Source: Lutibacter sp. B1 (GTDB lineage: Bacteria > Bacteroidota > Bacteroidia > Flavobacteriales > Flavobacteriaceae). From it: a stretch of DNA of 64,000 nucleotides. The stretch spans positions 1-64,000 of the forward strand of contig NZ_JAAZUI010000002.1 in the NCBI RefSeq assembly GCF_012524075.1, given 5' to 3'. This document shows, piece by piece, positions 48,261-57,910 of this stretch; positions within the stretch are counted from its first letter, which is position 1; each line of letters starts with the position of its first letter. The notes under the pieces are model-generated. The model was not told the origin of the DNA, searched no databases, and saw only the letters and a list, made by a program, of their open reading frames with translations. Position numbers and translations under genes: made by a program.

Positions 48261-48950
48261 ATGCTGAATAACTATAATACTGAAGATAAAATTATTGCTG
48301 CTGTTGATTGTATTATTTTTGGGTTTGACCAAAAAGGCCTAAAAATTCTTTTAATTAAAAGAGATTTTGAACCCGAAAAAGGTAAATGGTCTTTAATAGG
48401 TGGTTTTTTAAAGAAAAGTGAAACTTTTGATAATGCAGCTATTAGAATTCTGAATCGTTTAACAGGTTTTATTAATATATACATGGAACAACTATACACT
48501 TTTAGTAAAGTTGACCGCGACCCCGTTGAAAGAACCATTTCTGTAGCTTACTATGCACTTATTAATATTGAAGAACATAATGAAGAGTTGATAGAAAAAT
48601 ATTCAGCAAAATGGTTTTATGTTTCTAAAATACCTCAACTAATTTTTGATCATAATGAAATGTTTGAACGTGCTATTAAAAGACTGCGCCGTAGAGCATC
48701 AACAAAACCTATTGGATTTGGACTTTTACCTGAAAAATTTACAATGCTTCAACTTCAAAAGTTATATGAAGCTATTTTAGATAAAAAACTTGATAAAAGA
48801 AATTTTATCAATAAAATTAATTCCCTTGATATTTTAATAAAGTTAGATGAAAAAGACATGAACTCTTCAAGAAAAGGGTCTTTTCTTTATAAATTTGACC
48901 AAAAAAAATATGAAAAAAAATTATTGGATGATTTTACTTTTAAATTGTAA
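48261..48950 (+). CDS. araR: Nudix-type transcriptional regulator, AraR-like
   Basis: A 229-residue protein: N-terminal Nudix fold (about 8-140) and a C-terminal winged helix (about 150-225; GLLPEKFTMLQLQKLYEAIL). The Nudix box reads GGFLKKSETFDNAAIRIL, keeping Gly-x5-Glu but losing the REUxEE catalytic acids, so it should be an inactive sugar-sensing domain. This architecture is that of NrtR relatives, among them the Bacteroides arabinose regulator AraR. It is divergent from GH27 and the arabinose operon and has a 20-bp inverted repeat over its own promoter. Probable effector: L-arabinose. Confidence 0.88.
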   Translation: MLNNYNTEDKIIAAVDCIIFGFDQKGLKILLIKRDFEPEKGKWSLIGGFLKKSETFDNAAIRILNRLTGFINIYMEQLYTFSKVDRDPVERTISVAYYALINIEEHNEELIEKYSAKWFYVSKIPQLIFDHNEMFERAIKRLRRRASTKPIGFGLLPEKFTMLQLQKLYEAILDKKLDKRNFINKINSLDILIKLDEKDMNSSRKGSFLYKFDQKKYEKKLLDDFTFKL

Positions 48951-49148
48951 TTTATATCATATTTCTCACAAGCAAAAAATAACTTTTATCTATTAAAAAG
49001 TAAAAAAAGGAACATTAAATCCTATAACAAAAAATATATTCTATTTTTTTTCTATTAATTTTGACAACTGTTGTTTTAAAATAAGATTCTTACAATTTTA
49101 AATAATTCAGATAGCATAAAGATAAAACTCTATCTAACAAAAAAAGTC

Positions 49149-49176
49149 ACTTGTTGTATCAAGTAGTATTTTTTTT
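49149..49176. terminator. Candidate terminator between araR and the histidine kinase gene
   Basis: ACTTG (49149-49153) and CAAGT (49160-49164) form a short stem, flanked by an A-run on the left and eight Ts on the right (49169-49176). The two genes converge here, so a bidirectional terminator is expected. The stem is short. The rest of the 234-bp gap is featureless AT-rich DNA. Confidence 0.4.
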
Positions 49177-49184
49177 CTAATTTT

Positions 49185-50534
49185 TTAAAAAACCAACGTA
49201 AAAGAAGTTTTAATAAAAGGTATTGAATGTACTTTTAAACTTCCTCCGTGAAGTTGCATTATTTGCTTAGATAAACTTAACCCAATTCCTGAACCATATG
49301 TTTTTGTGGTAAAAAATGGCACAAATATTTCATCAATGAGCTCATTTGAAATTCCAAAACCATTATCTTTAATTTTTATATATTTTTCTTTATCCTTAGT
49401 AATTCCACAATCAAATTCAACAACTCCATTTTCTTTTTCATATAAAGATTGAATTGCATTTTTTAATAAATTAATCAAAACCAGCGTTATTTGTTTTTCG
49501 TCGGCAAAAATTTCAAATTTTTCAGAAATATCAGTAATTTTAAATGTAACAGCATTAAATCCTTTTTCTTGACTCACTAAAATTTTTACTTTTTCTATTA
49601 ACTTTTTAACATTAATAATTTTTTTATCAGGATGAGGAATATTCAGTAAACTTCTGTAAGATTGTACAAAACCCATTAAATCATTTCCTTGATTATGTAT
49701 AACTTCTAATCCTTTAACCGTATTTTTTATATGATTTTCATTTATTTGACTTACTACTAAAGTTCCTTTTTCATTTTTATAAAAATTTAAAATGGATTCA
49801 GAAATAGAGGTTATTGGAGTAATTGTATTCATAATTTCATGTGTTAAAACCTTAATAAGTTTCTTCCACGAATCTGTTTCTTTTTCATCTAATTCAGTAT
49901 TAATATCTTGAACAGTAATTAATTTTAAGTTGTTTTCATTTAAAACAACTTCAGTAGATTTTAGTAATAATTGTACGGTTTCTCTCTCATTCGTTAATTT
50001 AAATAGCCTTCGCTCAAATGGTTTTAATTCTGACAGCAAATAAAAAAGTTTTTCATCAACTTTTTCCAATTGCCTAATATGATTTAATTGAGTACAGTTA
50101 AATAATTTTTTTGCGGAAGGATTAGCATAAAGTATATGCCCTTTATCATTTAATGTTAGTATACCTATTTTTGCTTGTTTTAAAATTTCCTGATAGTAAT
50201 TTTCTTGCTCTCGGTTTTTTATTTGAGTCTCTCTAATTAAATTGTTTACATTATTTAAACTTTTATGTAACTGTTTTAACGATTTTGGATTTCCTTTTTC
50301 TGGAAATCTTACGGTAAAATCTTCATTTCTTAAAGAGTCTAAAAAATAAGCAATTTTTACGTTTGTTTTATTCAAATATTTAATAAGAAATACAACTTGA
50401 ACAATGAGTAATATCAATGAAGCTATTGCAAAATAATAGTGATTTTTAAGCCAAGTAAATGCAAACAAAAAAGCCAAAATACTAATAAGCACTATTCTTA
50501 GTATCAATTGAAAATAATAGTTTTTACTTGCCAT
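49185..50534 (-). CDS. NtrB-like sensor histidine kinase
   Basis: A 449-residue inner-membrane kinase: two closely spaced hydrophobic spans (about 7-27 and 31-50), a HAMP-like linker, a PAS domain (about 115-180; AKIGILTLNDKGHILYANPSAKKLF), the dimerisation and phosphotransfer helix with His232 in LTHEIMNT, and an ATP-binding domain (NLLKNAIQSL, KDNGFGISNE, FFTTKTYGSGIGLSLSKQIM). Almost no periplasmic loop exists, so it probably senses a membrane or cytoplasmic signal. It is 11 bp after the response regulator gene and should phosphorylate it. The sense signal may be envelope stress or a toxic compound, judging from the divergent export operon. Confidence 0.93.
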   Translation of the reverse strand: MASKNYYFQLILRIVLISILAFLFAFTWLKNHYYFAIASLILLIVQVVFLIKYLNKTNVKIAYFLDSLRNEDFTVRFPEKGNPKSLKQLHKSLNNVNNLIRETQIKNREQENYYQEILKQAKIGILTLNDKGHILYANPSAKKLFNCTQLNHIRQLEKVDEKLFYLLSELKPFERRLFKLTNERETVQLLLKSTEVVLNENNLKLITVQDINTELDEKETDSWKKLIKVLTHEIMNTITPITSISESILNFYKNEKGTLVVSQINENHIKNTVKGLEVIHNQGNDLMGFVQSYRSLLNIPHPDKKIINVKKLIEKVKILVSQEKGFNAVTFKITDISEKFEIFADEKQITLVLINLLKNAIQSLYEKENGVVEFDCGITKDKEKYIKIKDNGFGISNELIDEIFVPFFTTKTYGSGIGLSLSKQIMQLHGGSLKVHSIPFIKTSFTLVF

Positions 50535-50545
50535 TTTAAATCATT

Positions 50546-51904
50546 TTATTTTTTCATTTTATTATACAATGTTTGCCTTGTTATACCCAATTCATTAGCA
50601 GCAGCAGTATAATTACCATTGTGTTTATTCAAAGCATTTTCAATCATCATCTCTTCCATTTCCTCAAGTTTCATATTTTCAAACTGATTTGGAATATTAG
50701 AAGCGGCAGTGTTCAATATAAAATCATCAGGTCTTAGTATTTTTTCTTCACATAAAATTACAGCACGTTCTATGGTATGTTGTAATTCTCTTATATTACC
50801 GGGCCAACGATACGTTTTTAACTTCTCTTTTGCATTATTGTTGATTTGTAATCCCGATTTTCCATATTTTAAGGCAAATTTATTTAGAAAAAACTCTGCT
50901 AAAGTTAAAACATCATCTTCCCTATCACGTAAATTAGGCACTTCAATATGTATAGTATTAATTCGGTAAAGTAAATCTTCACGAAATAAGCCGTCAGAAA
51001 CCATTTGATTTAAACTACAATTAGTAGCGCAAAGTAATCTGATATTTACAGGAATTGTTTTGTTAGAACCTACTCTTACAATTTCTTTATTTTGAATTAC
51101 TGAAAGTAGTTTTGCTTGCATTTGCAATGATAAATTACCAATTTCATCCAAAAAAAGTGTGCCTCCATTTGCAGCTTCAAACTTCCCTACTCTATCTTCT
51201 TTTGCGTCTGTAAAAGAGCCTTTTATATGACCAAAAAGCTCACTTTCAAAAAGCGTTTCGGATATAGAACCCATATCAACACTTATAAAAACTTCATTTT
51301 TACGTTCTGATAATTGATGTAATTCTTGTGCTATTAATTCTTTACCCGTTCCATTTTCACCGGTTATTAATACATTCACATTGGTTTTAGCTACTTTTCT
51401 TGTTAATTTAAGTACCTGTTCTAATGCTTTAGAATTACCAATTATTAAATTTTTCTTTTGATTGATAAGCTGCTTAAGATTATTCTCCTTTTGTTTTAAC
51501 TGATTGATTTCTGCTTTTGACTTTCGTAATGAATACGCTGATTTTATGGTAAGTAATAATTTTTCGTTATTCCACGGTTTTAAAATAAAATCATCAGCAC
51601 CTTCTTTTAAAGCTTTTACTGCAAGATCAACACCTCCATAGGCAGTCATTGTAATTATAGAAGTATTTGGAGCCTTCTTTTTAATTTCTTTCAACCAAAA
51701 TAAACCTTCATTACCGGAATTTACTCCGGCAGAAAAATTCATATCAAGTAAAATAATATCAATATCCTTTAAATTAGGGTATGAAGAAATTTGATTTGGA
51801 TTACTTATGGTATCTACACTTTTATAGGTAAATTGAAGTAAAATTTCTAAGGCACTTAATACACTTTTGCTATCATCAATTATTAAGATACTACAATCTA
51901 TCAT
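50546..51904 (-). CDS. NtrC-family sigma-54 response regulator
   Basis: A 452-residue activator: receiver (about 1-120) with phospho-acceptor Asp54 in LLDMNFS, AAA+ domain (about 150-390) with Walker A GENGTGKE, the sigma-54 contact loop as GSFTDA in place of GAFTGA, Walker B GGTLFLDEIG and the arginine-finger segment REDLLYRIN, then a Fis-type helix-turn-helix at the end (NYTAAANELGITRQTLYNKMKK). The GSFTDA variant is common among Bacteroidota homologues as far as I recall. Its target is probably the divergent TolC-HlyD-ABC operon, whose upstream region has a -24-like TGGCAC and a palindromic enhancer candidate. Confidence 0.94.
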   Translation of the reverse strand: MIDCSILIIDDSKSVLSALEILLQFTYKSVDTISNPNQISSYPNLKDIDIILLDMNFSAGVNSGNEGLFWLKEIKKKAPNTSIITMTAYGGVDLAVKALKEGADDFILKPWNNEKLLLTIKSAYSLRKSKAEINQLKQKENNLKQLINQKKNLIIGNSKALEQVLKLTRKVAKTNVNVLITGENGTGKELIAQELHQLSERKNEVFISVDMGSISETLFESELFGHIKGSFTDAKEDRVGKFEAANGGTLFLDEIGNLSLQMQAKLLSVIQNKEIVRVGSNKTIPVNIRLLCATNCSLNQMVSDGLFREDLLYRINTIHIEVPNLRDREDDVLTLAEFFLNKFALKYGKSGLQINNNAKEKLKTYRWPGNIRELQHTIERAVILCEEKILRPDDFILNTAASNIPNQFENMKLEEMEEMMIENALNKHNGNYTAAANELGITRQTLYNKMKK

Positions 51905-51958
51905 TACAAAATTTTATTTAAAATATAAAGCTACTAATTCAATTTCTTCTTATAAAGA

Positions 51959-51981
51959 AACTGTAAAATATTTTTACAGTT
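51959..51981. promoter_or_regulatory. Palindrome, candidate NtrC-type enhancer site
   Basis: AACTGTAAAA and TTTTACAGTT around TAT form a perfect 10-bp-armed inverted repeat, 83 bp before the -24 element of the export operon promoter. A half-site TTTTTACA follows at 51993-52000. Place and symmetry fit an upstream activator site for the Fis-type response regulator. Confidence 0.6.
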
Positions 51982-52063
51982 ATTGTTAATTATTTTTACA
52001 AAACAGATAAACAACACATTGAAATTTAGAACTAAAAAACTATAAATCAGTAATTTAAAATTA

Positions 52064-52078
52064 TGGCACAAGATTAGT
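52064..52078 (+). promoter_or_regulatory. Candidate sigma-54 promoter of the export operon
   Basis: TGGCAC (52064-52069), five bases, then TAGT, compared with the consensus TGGCAC-N5-TTGC. The -24 part is perfect, the -12 part keeps the G of GC in the right register but has T in place of C. The start would fall near 52090, 14 bp before the TolC ATG. Confidence 0.55.
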
Positions 52079-52103
52079 AACCACTATATTATAATTTGAA
52101 TAA

Positions 52104-53462
52104 ATGGATAAATTTTTAAAAAAGTTGATTGTGTTATTTTTATTTATAACTACTGTTGCTTACGGACAGGAAAGTTGGTCGTTAAATGAATGTATAACTT
52201 ATGCTTTAGAACATAATTTAAAACTAAATGATTTAAATTACACTATTAAATCCAATCAAGAAAAATACAAACAATCTTATAGAGAACTACTTCCAAATAT
52301 CTCAGCTAATTCAAGTTACAGTATTTTATATGGACGTTCTGTAGATCCAAATACAAATGAAATTGTTAGTTCAGATTTTTTTTCTAATAATTATTCAATA
52401 GATGCAAGTATTTCTATTTTTAAAGGTTTTCAAAAATTAAATTCCATTGCTTCTGCTAAATTTTTGTATAAAGCTGTAAAAGAAGAACGTTTACAAGAAA
52501 AATATTTATTGGCATTTAGTATAATGACGGCTTTTTATGATGTGAAATTTTATGAAGAGCAATTACAAATTGCTTTAGAACAATTACATATTTCTTCATT
52601 AAATTTAAATTTGGTAAAAAAACAAATTGAGCTGGGTTTAAAAGCCGGATCTGATCTTTATGAGGCTGAGTCTGTTTTAACTAACGACGAATTATCCGTA
52701 ATACAAAGTAAAAATAATTTGAATGCAGCACTCCTAAAATTAAAGCAAGAAATGAATTTGAATGCTATTGAAGATATTAAAATAAACACGTTAGATGAAA
52801 CTACTTTTTTAAATGAATCTGATTTTAATACCATAAATTCCGATTCTGTATATCAAAAAGCACTCACTTTTATTCCAAGTATTAAAGCACAAGAATTTAA
52901 AACGGATGCTGCCAAAAAAGATATTTCAATTGCCAAAAGTAACTTGTACCCTTCACTTTCATTTTCTGCAGGTTACGGAACCGGTTATTACGAAACCAAT
53001 ATAAATGAAATAGGTAAAGTAATTCCGTTTAACACGCAAATAAAAGACAATGCTTCTCAATATATCGGTTTTTATTTAACAATTCCTATTAGTGAACGCT
53101 GGAGCAATCGTTCACAAATTAAACAACAAAAAATTGCATTGTTACAAGCTAAAAATAATTTAAATATTCAAAAACAAGAACTCCATCAATTAATACAAGA
53201 ATTAGTTCAAAATTATGAAGCCTCAAAAATGGAATACAATCAAACTAAAAAAAGTGAAGAATCACATCAGCTTTCATTTAAAATAGCACAAAAAAAGTAT
53301 GATAAAGGAATGATAAGTCTTTTAGAATTATATCAGGCTAAAAATTTATATGCCAATTCTCAAAATAAAAATTTACAGGCAAAATTAAAAATGAAAGTAC
53401 AGAAAAAAACATTAGATTTTTACAATGGTTTACCTGTTTTTAATATAAATAATGCAAACTAA
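52104..53462 (+). CDS. TolC-family outer-membrane efflux protein
   Basis: A 452-residue protein with a signal peptide (residues 1-22, ending AYGQ) and two OEP repeats rich in coiled coil (about 30-230 and 255-445). SWSLNECITYALEHNLKL at the N-terminus is the typical first TolC motif, and KKYDKGMISLLELYQAKNLYANS the typical second-repeat loop. It makes the outer-membrane channel of a tripartite exporter. It leads the operon, 9 bp before the adaptor. Confidence 0.94.
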   Translation: MDKFLKKLIVLFLFITTVAYGQESWSLNECITYALEHNLKLNDLNYTIKSNQEKYKQSYRELLPNISANSSYSILYGRSVDPNTNEIVSSDFFSNNYSIDASISIFKGFQKLNSIASAKFLYKAVKEERLQEKYLLAFSIMTAFYDVKFYEEQLQIALEQLHISSLNLNLVKKQIELGLKAGSDLYEAESVLTNDELSVIQSKNNLNAALLKLKQEMNLNAIEDIKINTLDETTFLNESDFNTINSDSVYQKALTFIPSIKAQEFKTDAAKKDISIAKSNLYPSLSFSAGYGTGYYETNINEIGKVIPFNTQIKDNASQYIGFYLTIPISERWSNRSQIKQQKIALLQAKNNLNIQKQELHQLIQELVQNYEASKMEYNQTKKSEESHQLSFKIAQKKYDKGMISLLELYQAKNLYANSQNKNLQAKLKMKVQKKTLDFYNGLPVFNINNAN

Positions 53463-53471
53463 AACCTTATA

Positions 53472-54722
53472 ATGGATATACAATTAGAAAAGAAAAAAGG
53501 GTTACAACCAAAACACTATGGGTATTTAGCTATAGGAATTTTATTACTGTTTTTAGGTTGGAAAATAGTTTTTGGCAATTCTGTTTCTACCTACAGAACA
53601 GAAAAAGAAAAACTATCCATAAATGAAGTTTTTGAAGGTAAATTTGATGACTATATAAGTATAAATGGTAATGTTGCGCCAATTACCACTATTTATATGG
53701 ATGCTTATGAAGGTGGGCGTGTTACTGAAAAATTAATTGAAGAAGGTTCAACAGTAAAAAAAGGTGATATCATTCTTAAATTAGAAAATCAAGCTTTATA
53801 TGAACAGATTTTAGCCAGTGAAAGTAATTTAGCTTTAAAACAAAACGACTTACGTTCAACAAAACTAACGTTTGATTCACGCCAAGTTGATGGTAAAAAA
53901 TCGTTAGCAACCGCTGAATACGAATTGCAACGTTTCAAAAGAAATTTTGAGCAAAATGAGGCTTTATTTAATGATGAACTCATTTCAAAAGAGGATTATT
54001 TAAAATCAAAAGAAGATTATGAGCTGTCTCAAAAACAGTATAAAATTGTAAAACTGCAAACCGAACAAGATGATGCTTTACGTAAAACTTCTCTGGCAGG
54101 ATTAGATACCGATTTAGAACGTATGAAAAAAACGTTAACTATGGTGTACCAACGTTTAGATCATTTAAATGTTAAAGCGCCTGCAGATGGTCAATTAGGT
54201 TTTTTAGATGCAGAAATAGGACAAAATATTGCACAAGGACAGCGAATTGGGCAAATAAATGTGTTAACTGATTATAAAATTGAAGCAACCATTGATGAAC
54301 ATTATATTGACCGTGTACAACGAAATTTAACAGCTATTTTAGAACGAAATGGGAAAGAATATACGTTACGTTTGCGAAAAGTGTATCCTGAAGTTCGCAA
54401 TGGAAGTTTTAAAGTTGATTTAGTTTTTACCGCTGAAAAACCTACAACTATTAGAACAGGACAAAGCTATACCATTAAATTACAGTTAGGAGAATCATCT
54501 GATGCATTACTTTTACCTAAAGGAGGCTTTTTTCAAAGTACCGGAGGGCAATGGGTTTTTGTAGTTAACAGTAATGAAAAAGAGGCTCTAAAAAGATCCA
54601 TACGTATAGGAAAACAAAATTCAAGGTTTTATGAAGTATTAGAAGGCTTAGAACCCGGTGAAAAAATAATCACCAGCAATTATGATAACTTTGGTAACGC
54701 AGAAAGAATAGTATTAAAATAA
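53472..54722 (+). CDS. HlyD/MacA-like periplasmic adaptor protein
   Basis: A 416-residue adaptor with one N-terminal membrane span (about 18-36), a biotinyl-lipoyl-like half (about 70-105; GGRVTEKLIEEGSTVKKGDIILKLEN), a long coiled-coil hairpin (about 110-235), the second lipoyl half (VKAPADGQLGFLDAEIGQNIAQGQRIGQI) and a beta-barrel plus membrane-proximal domain. It bridges inner-membrane transporter and TolC. The anchored form without a cleavable signal suits MacA-type partners of ABC transporters, which agrees with the ATPase 19 bp downstream. Confidence 0.92.
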   Translation: MDIQLEKKKGLQPKHYGYLAIGILLLFLGWKIVFGNSVSTYRTEKEKLSINEVFEGKFDDYISINGNVAPITTIYMDAYEGGRVTEKLIEEGSTVKKGDIILKLENQALYEQILASESNLALKQNDLRSTKLTFDSRQVDGKKSLATAEYELQRFKRNFEQNEALFNDELISKEDYLKSKEDYELSQKQYKIVKLQTEQDDALRKTSLAGLDTDLERMKKTLTMVYQRLDHLNVKAPADGQLGFLDAEIGQNIAQGQRIGQINVLTDYKIEATIDEHYIDRVQRNLTAILERNGKEYTLRLRKVYPEVRNGSFKVDLVFTAEKPTTIRTGQSYTIKLQLGESSDALLLPKGGFFQSTGGQWVFVVNSNEKEALKRSIRIGKQNSRFYEVLEGLEPGEKIITSNYDNFGNAERIVLK

Positions 54723-54741
54723 ACAAGTAAAAACATTAAAA

Positions 54742-55434
54742 ATGATACAAATACAAAACCTAAAAAAGAGTTTTAAAACAGAAGAAGTAGAAACTCTTGC
54801 TTTAAACAATGTAAACTTAAATGTAACCGAAGGTGAATTTGTTGCTATTATGGGACCTTCAGGTTGCGGAAAATCAACACTCCTAAATATTATAGGAATG
54901 TTAGACAATCCTAACAATGGCAGTTACAAATTTGCTAATAATGAAGTGAGTGGTCTAAAAGAAAGTCAGCGTACTCAACTTAGAAAAGGAAATATTGGTT
55001 TTGTATTTCAAAGCTTTAACCTGATTGATGAATTAACTGTTTTTGAAAATGTTGAATTACCTTTAATCTATCTTAAAATGAATAAGAGTGAGCGAAGAGA
55101 AAAAGTAACCAGCGTGTTGGAACGAATGAAAATTGGTCACAGAAAAAAACATTTCCCTCATCAACTTTCCGGAGGACAACAGCAACGTGTGGCAATTGCC
55201 AGAGCCGTAGTTACAAACCCTAAATTAATATTGGCCGATGAGCCAACCGGAAATCTCGATTCAAAAAACGGTATTGAAGTAATGAATCTTTTAACTGAAC
55301 TCAATCAAGAAGGAACTACCATAGTAATGGTAACTCACTCTGACAGAGACTCTCAATATGCACACAGAATTGTAAACTTATTTGACGGACAAATAGTTAC
55401 TGAAAGTAAGAATAAAGTATTAACGAATTCGTAA
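54742..55434 (+). CDS. MacB/LolD-type ABC transporter ATPase
   Basis: A 230-residue nucleotide-binding subunit: Walker A GPSGCGKST (residues 38-46), Q-loop in FVFQSFNLIDELTVFENVELP, signature LSGGQQQRVAIARA, Walker B LILADEPTGNLD with Asp166 and Glu167, and H-loop THSD. It is of the LolD/MacB/FtsE group, which drives mechanical export with MacB-like permeases. It is the only ATPase in sight for the at least four permeases that follow, so it may serve several of them. Confidence 0.95.
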   Translation: MIQIQNLKKSFKTEEVETLALNNVNLNVTEGEFVAIMGPSGCGKSTLLNIIGMLDNPNNGSYKFANNEVSGLKESQRTQLRKGNIGFVFQSFNLIDELTVFENVELPLIYLKMNKSERREKVTSVLERMKIGHRKKHFPHQLSGGQQQRVAIARAVVTNPKLILADEPTGNLDSKNGIEVMNLLTELNQEGTTIVMVTHSDRDSQYAHRIVNLFDGQIVTESKNKVLTNS

Positions 55435-55550
55435 TATTATTTTGAGAGAAACTAAGTAAAATAGAAAAATATCACATCTTTTTGATATTCCTCTACTTCA
55501 GCCTTAAATGTCAATAATACTATATCAGTAGATAATAAAAATAAAAAATT

Positions 55551-57908
55551 ATGATACAAAATTATTTTAAAATCATATTTCGGAGTTTATTAAAAAACAA
55601 AGGCTATAGTATACTCAATATTTTTGGGCTTGCCATTGGTATAACCTGCGCTGCTTTTATTTTTTTATGGGTGGAAGATGAAGTAAATTTTAATAGTATA
55701 TATGCAAACAAAGACTATATTTATAAGGTATATACCAATCAGGAATACAACGGTGAAATTTTTACGTTCGATGCAACTCCGGGACTTTTAGCTCCAACAT
55801 TAAAAGAAGAAATACCAGGTATACACTATTCAAGTCGCTTTAACGAAGAAAGAAAATTGGTTGCTTTTGAAGACAAATCAATCTATAAATACGGAGCTTA
55901 TGTTGATGATGATTTTTTTAAAATGTTTGATATTCACTTTATTGAAGGAAATCTTAAAAATGTATTGAGCAACATAAACGGTATTGTAATTGATCAAAAA
56001 ACAGCAAAAGATTTTTTTGGTTCTGACAAAAATATTGTTGGAAAAACTCTAAAATTTGATAACACTACAAATCATATAATTACCGGTGTGATTGCCAATT
56101 TACCCAATAATGTAACATTAAAATACAATTGGCTAGCTTCTTTTAAAGCATACGAGTTTGGTAAAGAATATTTAAAATACTGGGGAAATAATTCTACCAG
56201 CACTATTGTACAATTACAAAGCAATGCAAATGCAACTATTGTAAATGAGGCTGTCAAAAAAATAATTCCTTCTAAAACCGACAACGATGGCAAAATTTAT
56301 GGCATATTACACAGTATGAATGACTGGCGTTTGTACAGTTCGTTTAAAGAAGGTGTAAAACAAGACGGCAGAATTGTTTATGTTCGCTTATTCAGCATTA
56401 TTGCAATAATAATATTACTTATTGCTAGTATCAATTATATGAACCTAACAACTGCACAAAGTGAAAAACGTGCTAAAGAAGTGGGGGTTCGTAAAGTACT
56501 GGGTTCTAAAAGAAAAAGTTTAATTTTTCAATTCTTTTCAGAGGCATTTATCATCACTTGTATTGCTGTTGCTCTAAGTGTTCTATTTGTCTATTTTTTA
56601 TTACCTCAATTTAATTCAATTATAAATAAGGAATTAACAATAGATCTACTAAAGCCTTCACATAATTTAGCAATTTTGATAATCATTCTAGTGTGCAGTT
56701 TATTATCGGGCTTTTATCCGGCACTGTATTTATCTTCATTCAGACCTGTAAATATTTTAAAAGGATTAAAGAGCAAAAAAGGTAGCTCAAAGTTTATAAG
56801 AAACGGGTTGGTAATCACTCAATTTACTGCATCAATCATACTCATTATCAGCACTGTAATTATCTATCAACAAATAGCATATGTAAAAAACAGAGACTTA
56901 GGCTTTAATAAATCAAATTTAATAGCAATTAAAATACAAGGCGATCTTGCACAAAATATGGATGCTGTTAAACAAGAAATATTAAACACAGGCCTTATTG
57001 AAAATGTAGGTGTAAATAGTTACAATATTTTACACGGAGGTTATAATGGATCTGGTTATAGCTGGAAAGGAAAAGAGGATGGTTTTGACCCACTTATTTC
57101 TTTTAGATGGATTGATAATAACTTCCTCCCTACTGTTGGAATTAATATAATAGAAGGTAGAAATTTTTATAAGAATCCAGAGGCAGATAAAAACAAAGTG
57201 ATTATTACACAAACATTCGCTGAAATGATTAATAATGAAAACATTATAGGAAGTATAATACGAAATGAAAACAGAGAATATGAAGTGATAGGAGTTGTAA
57301 ACGACTTTCAATATGGAAGTATGTACAGAAAAAGCGGTCCGGTGATGTTTTTTAATGCTCCCGAAAACGCACAATTAATTTATACCAAAATAAAGGAAAA
57401 CACTCCTGTTACTAAAGCTATTGATAAACTGTCTGCAATTATAAAAAGTAACAATCCTGCATTTCCATTTGAATATAATTTTGTCGAAGATACTTTTAAC
57501 AATAAATTCAGCAATGAAATGCTGGTAAAAAAATTATCACAGCTGTTTGCCATATTAGCGATACTTATTTCTTGTTTTGGGCTATTTGGGTTAACAGCCT
57601 ATACTGCTGAACAACGCAGTAAGGAAATTGGAGTGCGTAAAGTATTAGGGGCAAGTGTTTCAAATATTATCAATTTGTTGTCTAAAGACTTTTTAAAACT
57701 TGTATTTTTTGCTATTGTTATAGCCGTTCCATTAGCTTGGTATTATATGGCAAACTGGCTTGAAAATTATGCTTACAGGATAGATATTAGTTGGTGGATG
57801 TTTGCTGTTGCAATAATTTCAGCAATTGGAATTGCGATTGTAACCGTTAGCCTTCAATCAGTAAAAATTGCGATACAAAATCCAATTAAAAGTATAAAAA
57901 CAGAATAG
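55551..57908 (+). CDS. MacB/FtsX-type ABC permease 1
   Basis: A 785-residue permease of the eight-span Bacteroidota type: a leading span (about 20-40; NIFGLAIGITCAAFIFLWV), a periplasmic MacB-PCD domain (about 45-275), three spans with an FtsX core (about 280-420; NLTTAQSEKRAKEVGVRKVLGSKR), a second span near 425-445, a second periplasmic domain (about 450-660) and a final FtsX core (about 670-780; RSKEIGVRKVLGASVSNII). It lies 116 bp after the ATPase. Such proteins move substrate or transmit force in the periplasm, not across the inner membrane. Substrate unknown; antimicrobial peptides, lipids or siderophores are known for relatives. Confidence 0.93.
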   Translation: MIQNYFKIIFRSLLKNKGYSILNIFGLAIGITCAAFIFLWVEDEVNFNSIYANKDYIYKVYTNQEYNGEIFTFDATPGLLAPTLKEEIPGIHYSSRFNEERKLVAFEDKSIYKYGAYVDDDFFKMFDIHFIEGNLKNVLSNINGIVIDQKTAKDFFGSDKNIVGKTLKFDNTTNHIITGVIANLPNNVTLKYNWLASFKAYEFGKEYLKYWGNNSTSTIVQLQSNANATIVNEAVKKIIPSKTDNDGKIYGILHSMNDWRLYSSFKEGVKQDGRIVYVRLFSIIAIIILLIASINYMNLTTAQSEKRAKEVGVRKVLGSKRKSLIFQFFSEAFIITCIAVALSVLFVYFLLPQFNSIINKELTIDLLKPSHNLAILIIILVCSLLSGFYPALYLSSFRPVNILKGLKSKKGSSKFIRNGLVITQFTASIILIISTVIIYQQIAYVKNRDLGFNKSNLIAIKIQGDLAQNMDAVKQEILNTGLIENVGVNSYNILHGGYNGSGYSWKGKEDGFDPLISFRWIDNNFLPTVGINIIEGRNFYKNPEADKNKVIITQTFAEMINNENIIGSIIRNENREYEVIGVVNDFQYGSMYRKSGPVMFFNAPENAQLIYTKIKENTPVTKAIDKLSAIIKSNNPAFPFEYNFVEDTFNNKFSNEMLVKKLSQLFAILAILISCFGLFGLTAYTAEQRSKEIGVRKVLGASVSNIINLLSKDFLKLVFFAIVIAVPLAWYYMANWLENYAYRIDISWWMFAVAIISAIGIAIVTVSLQSVKIAIQNPIKSIKTE

Positions 57909-57910
57909 TA

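Noticed and set aside
55471-55497. ATATCA/TGATAT hairpin between the ATPase and permease 1 as a terminator
   Set aside because: Only six A/T-rich pairs with no T-run after the stem, and the flanking genes look like one operon.
57030-57374. A 114-residue minus-strand open frame opposite permease 1
   Set aside because: Antisense shadow of a well-supported permease gene; composition is that of reversed AT-rich codons and there is no homology.
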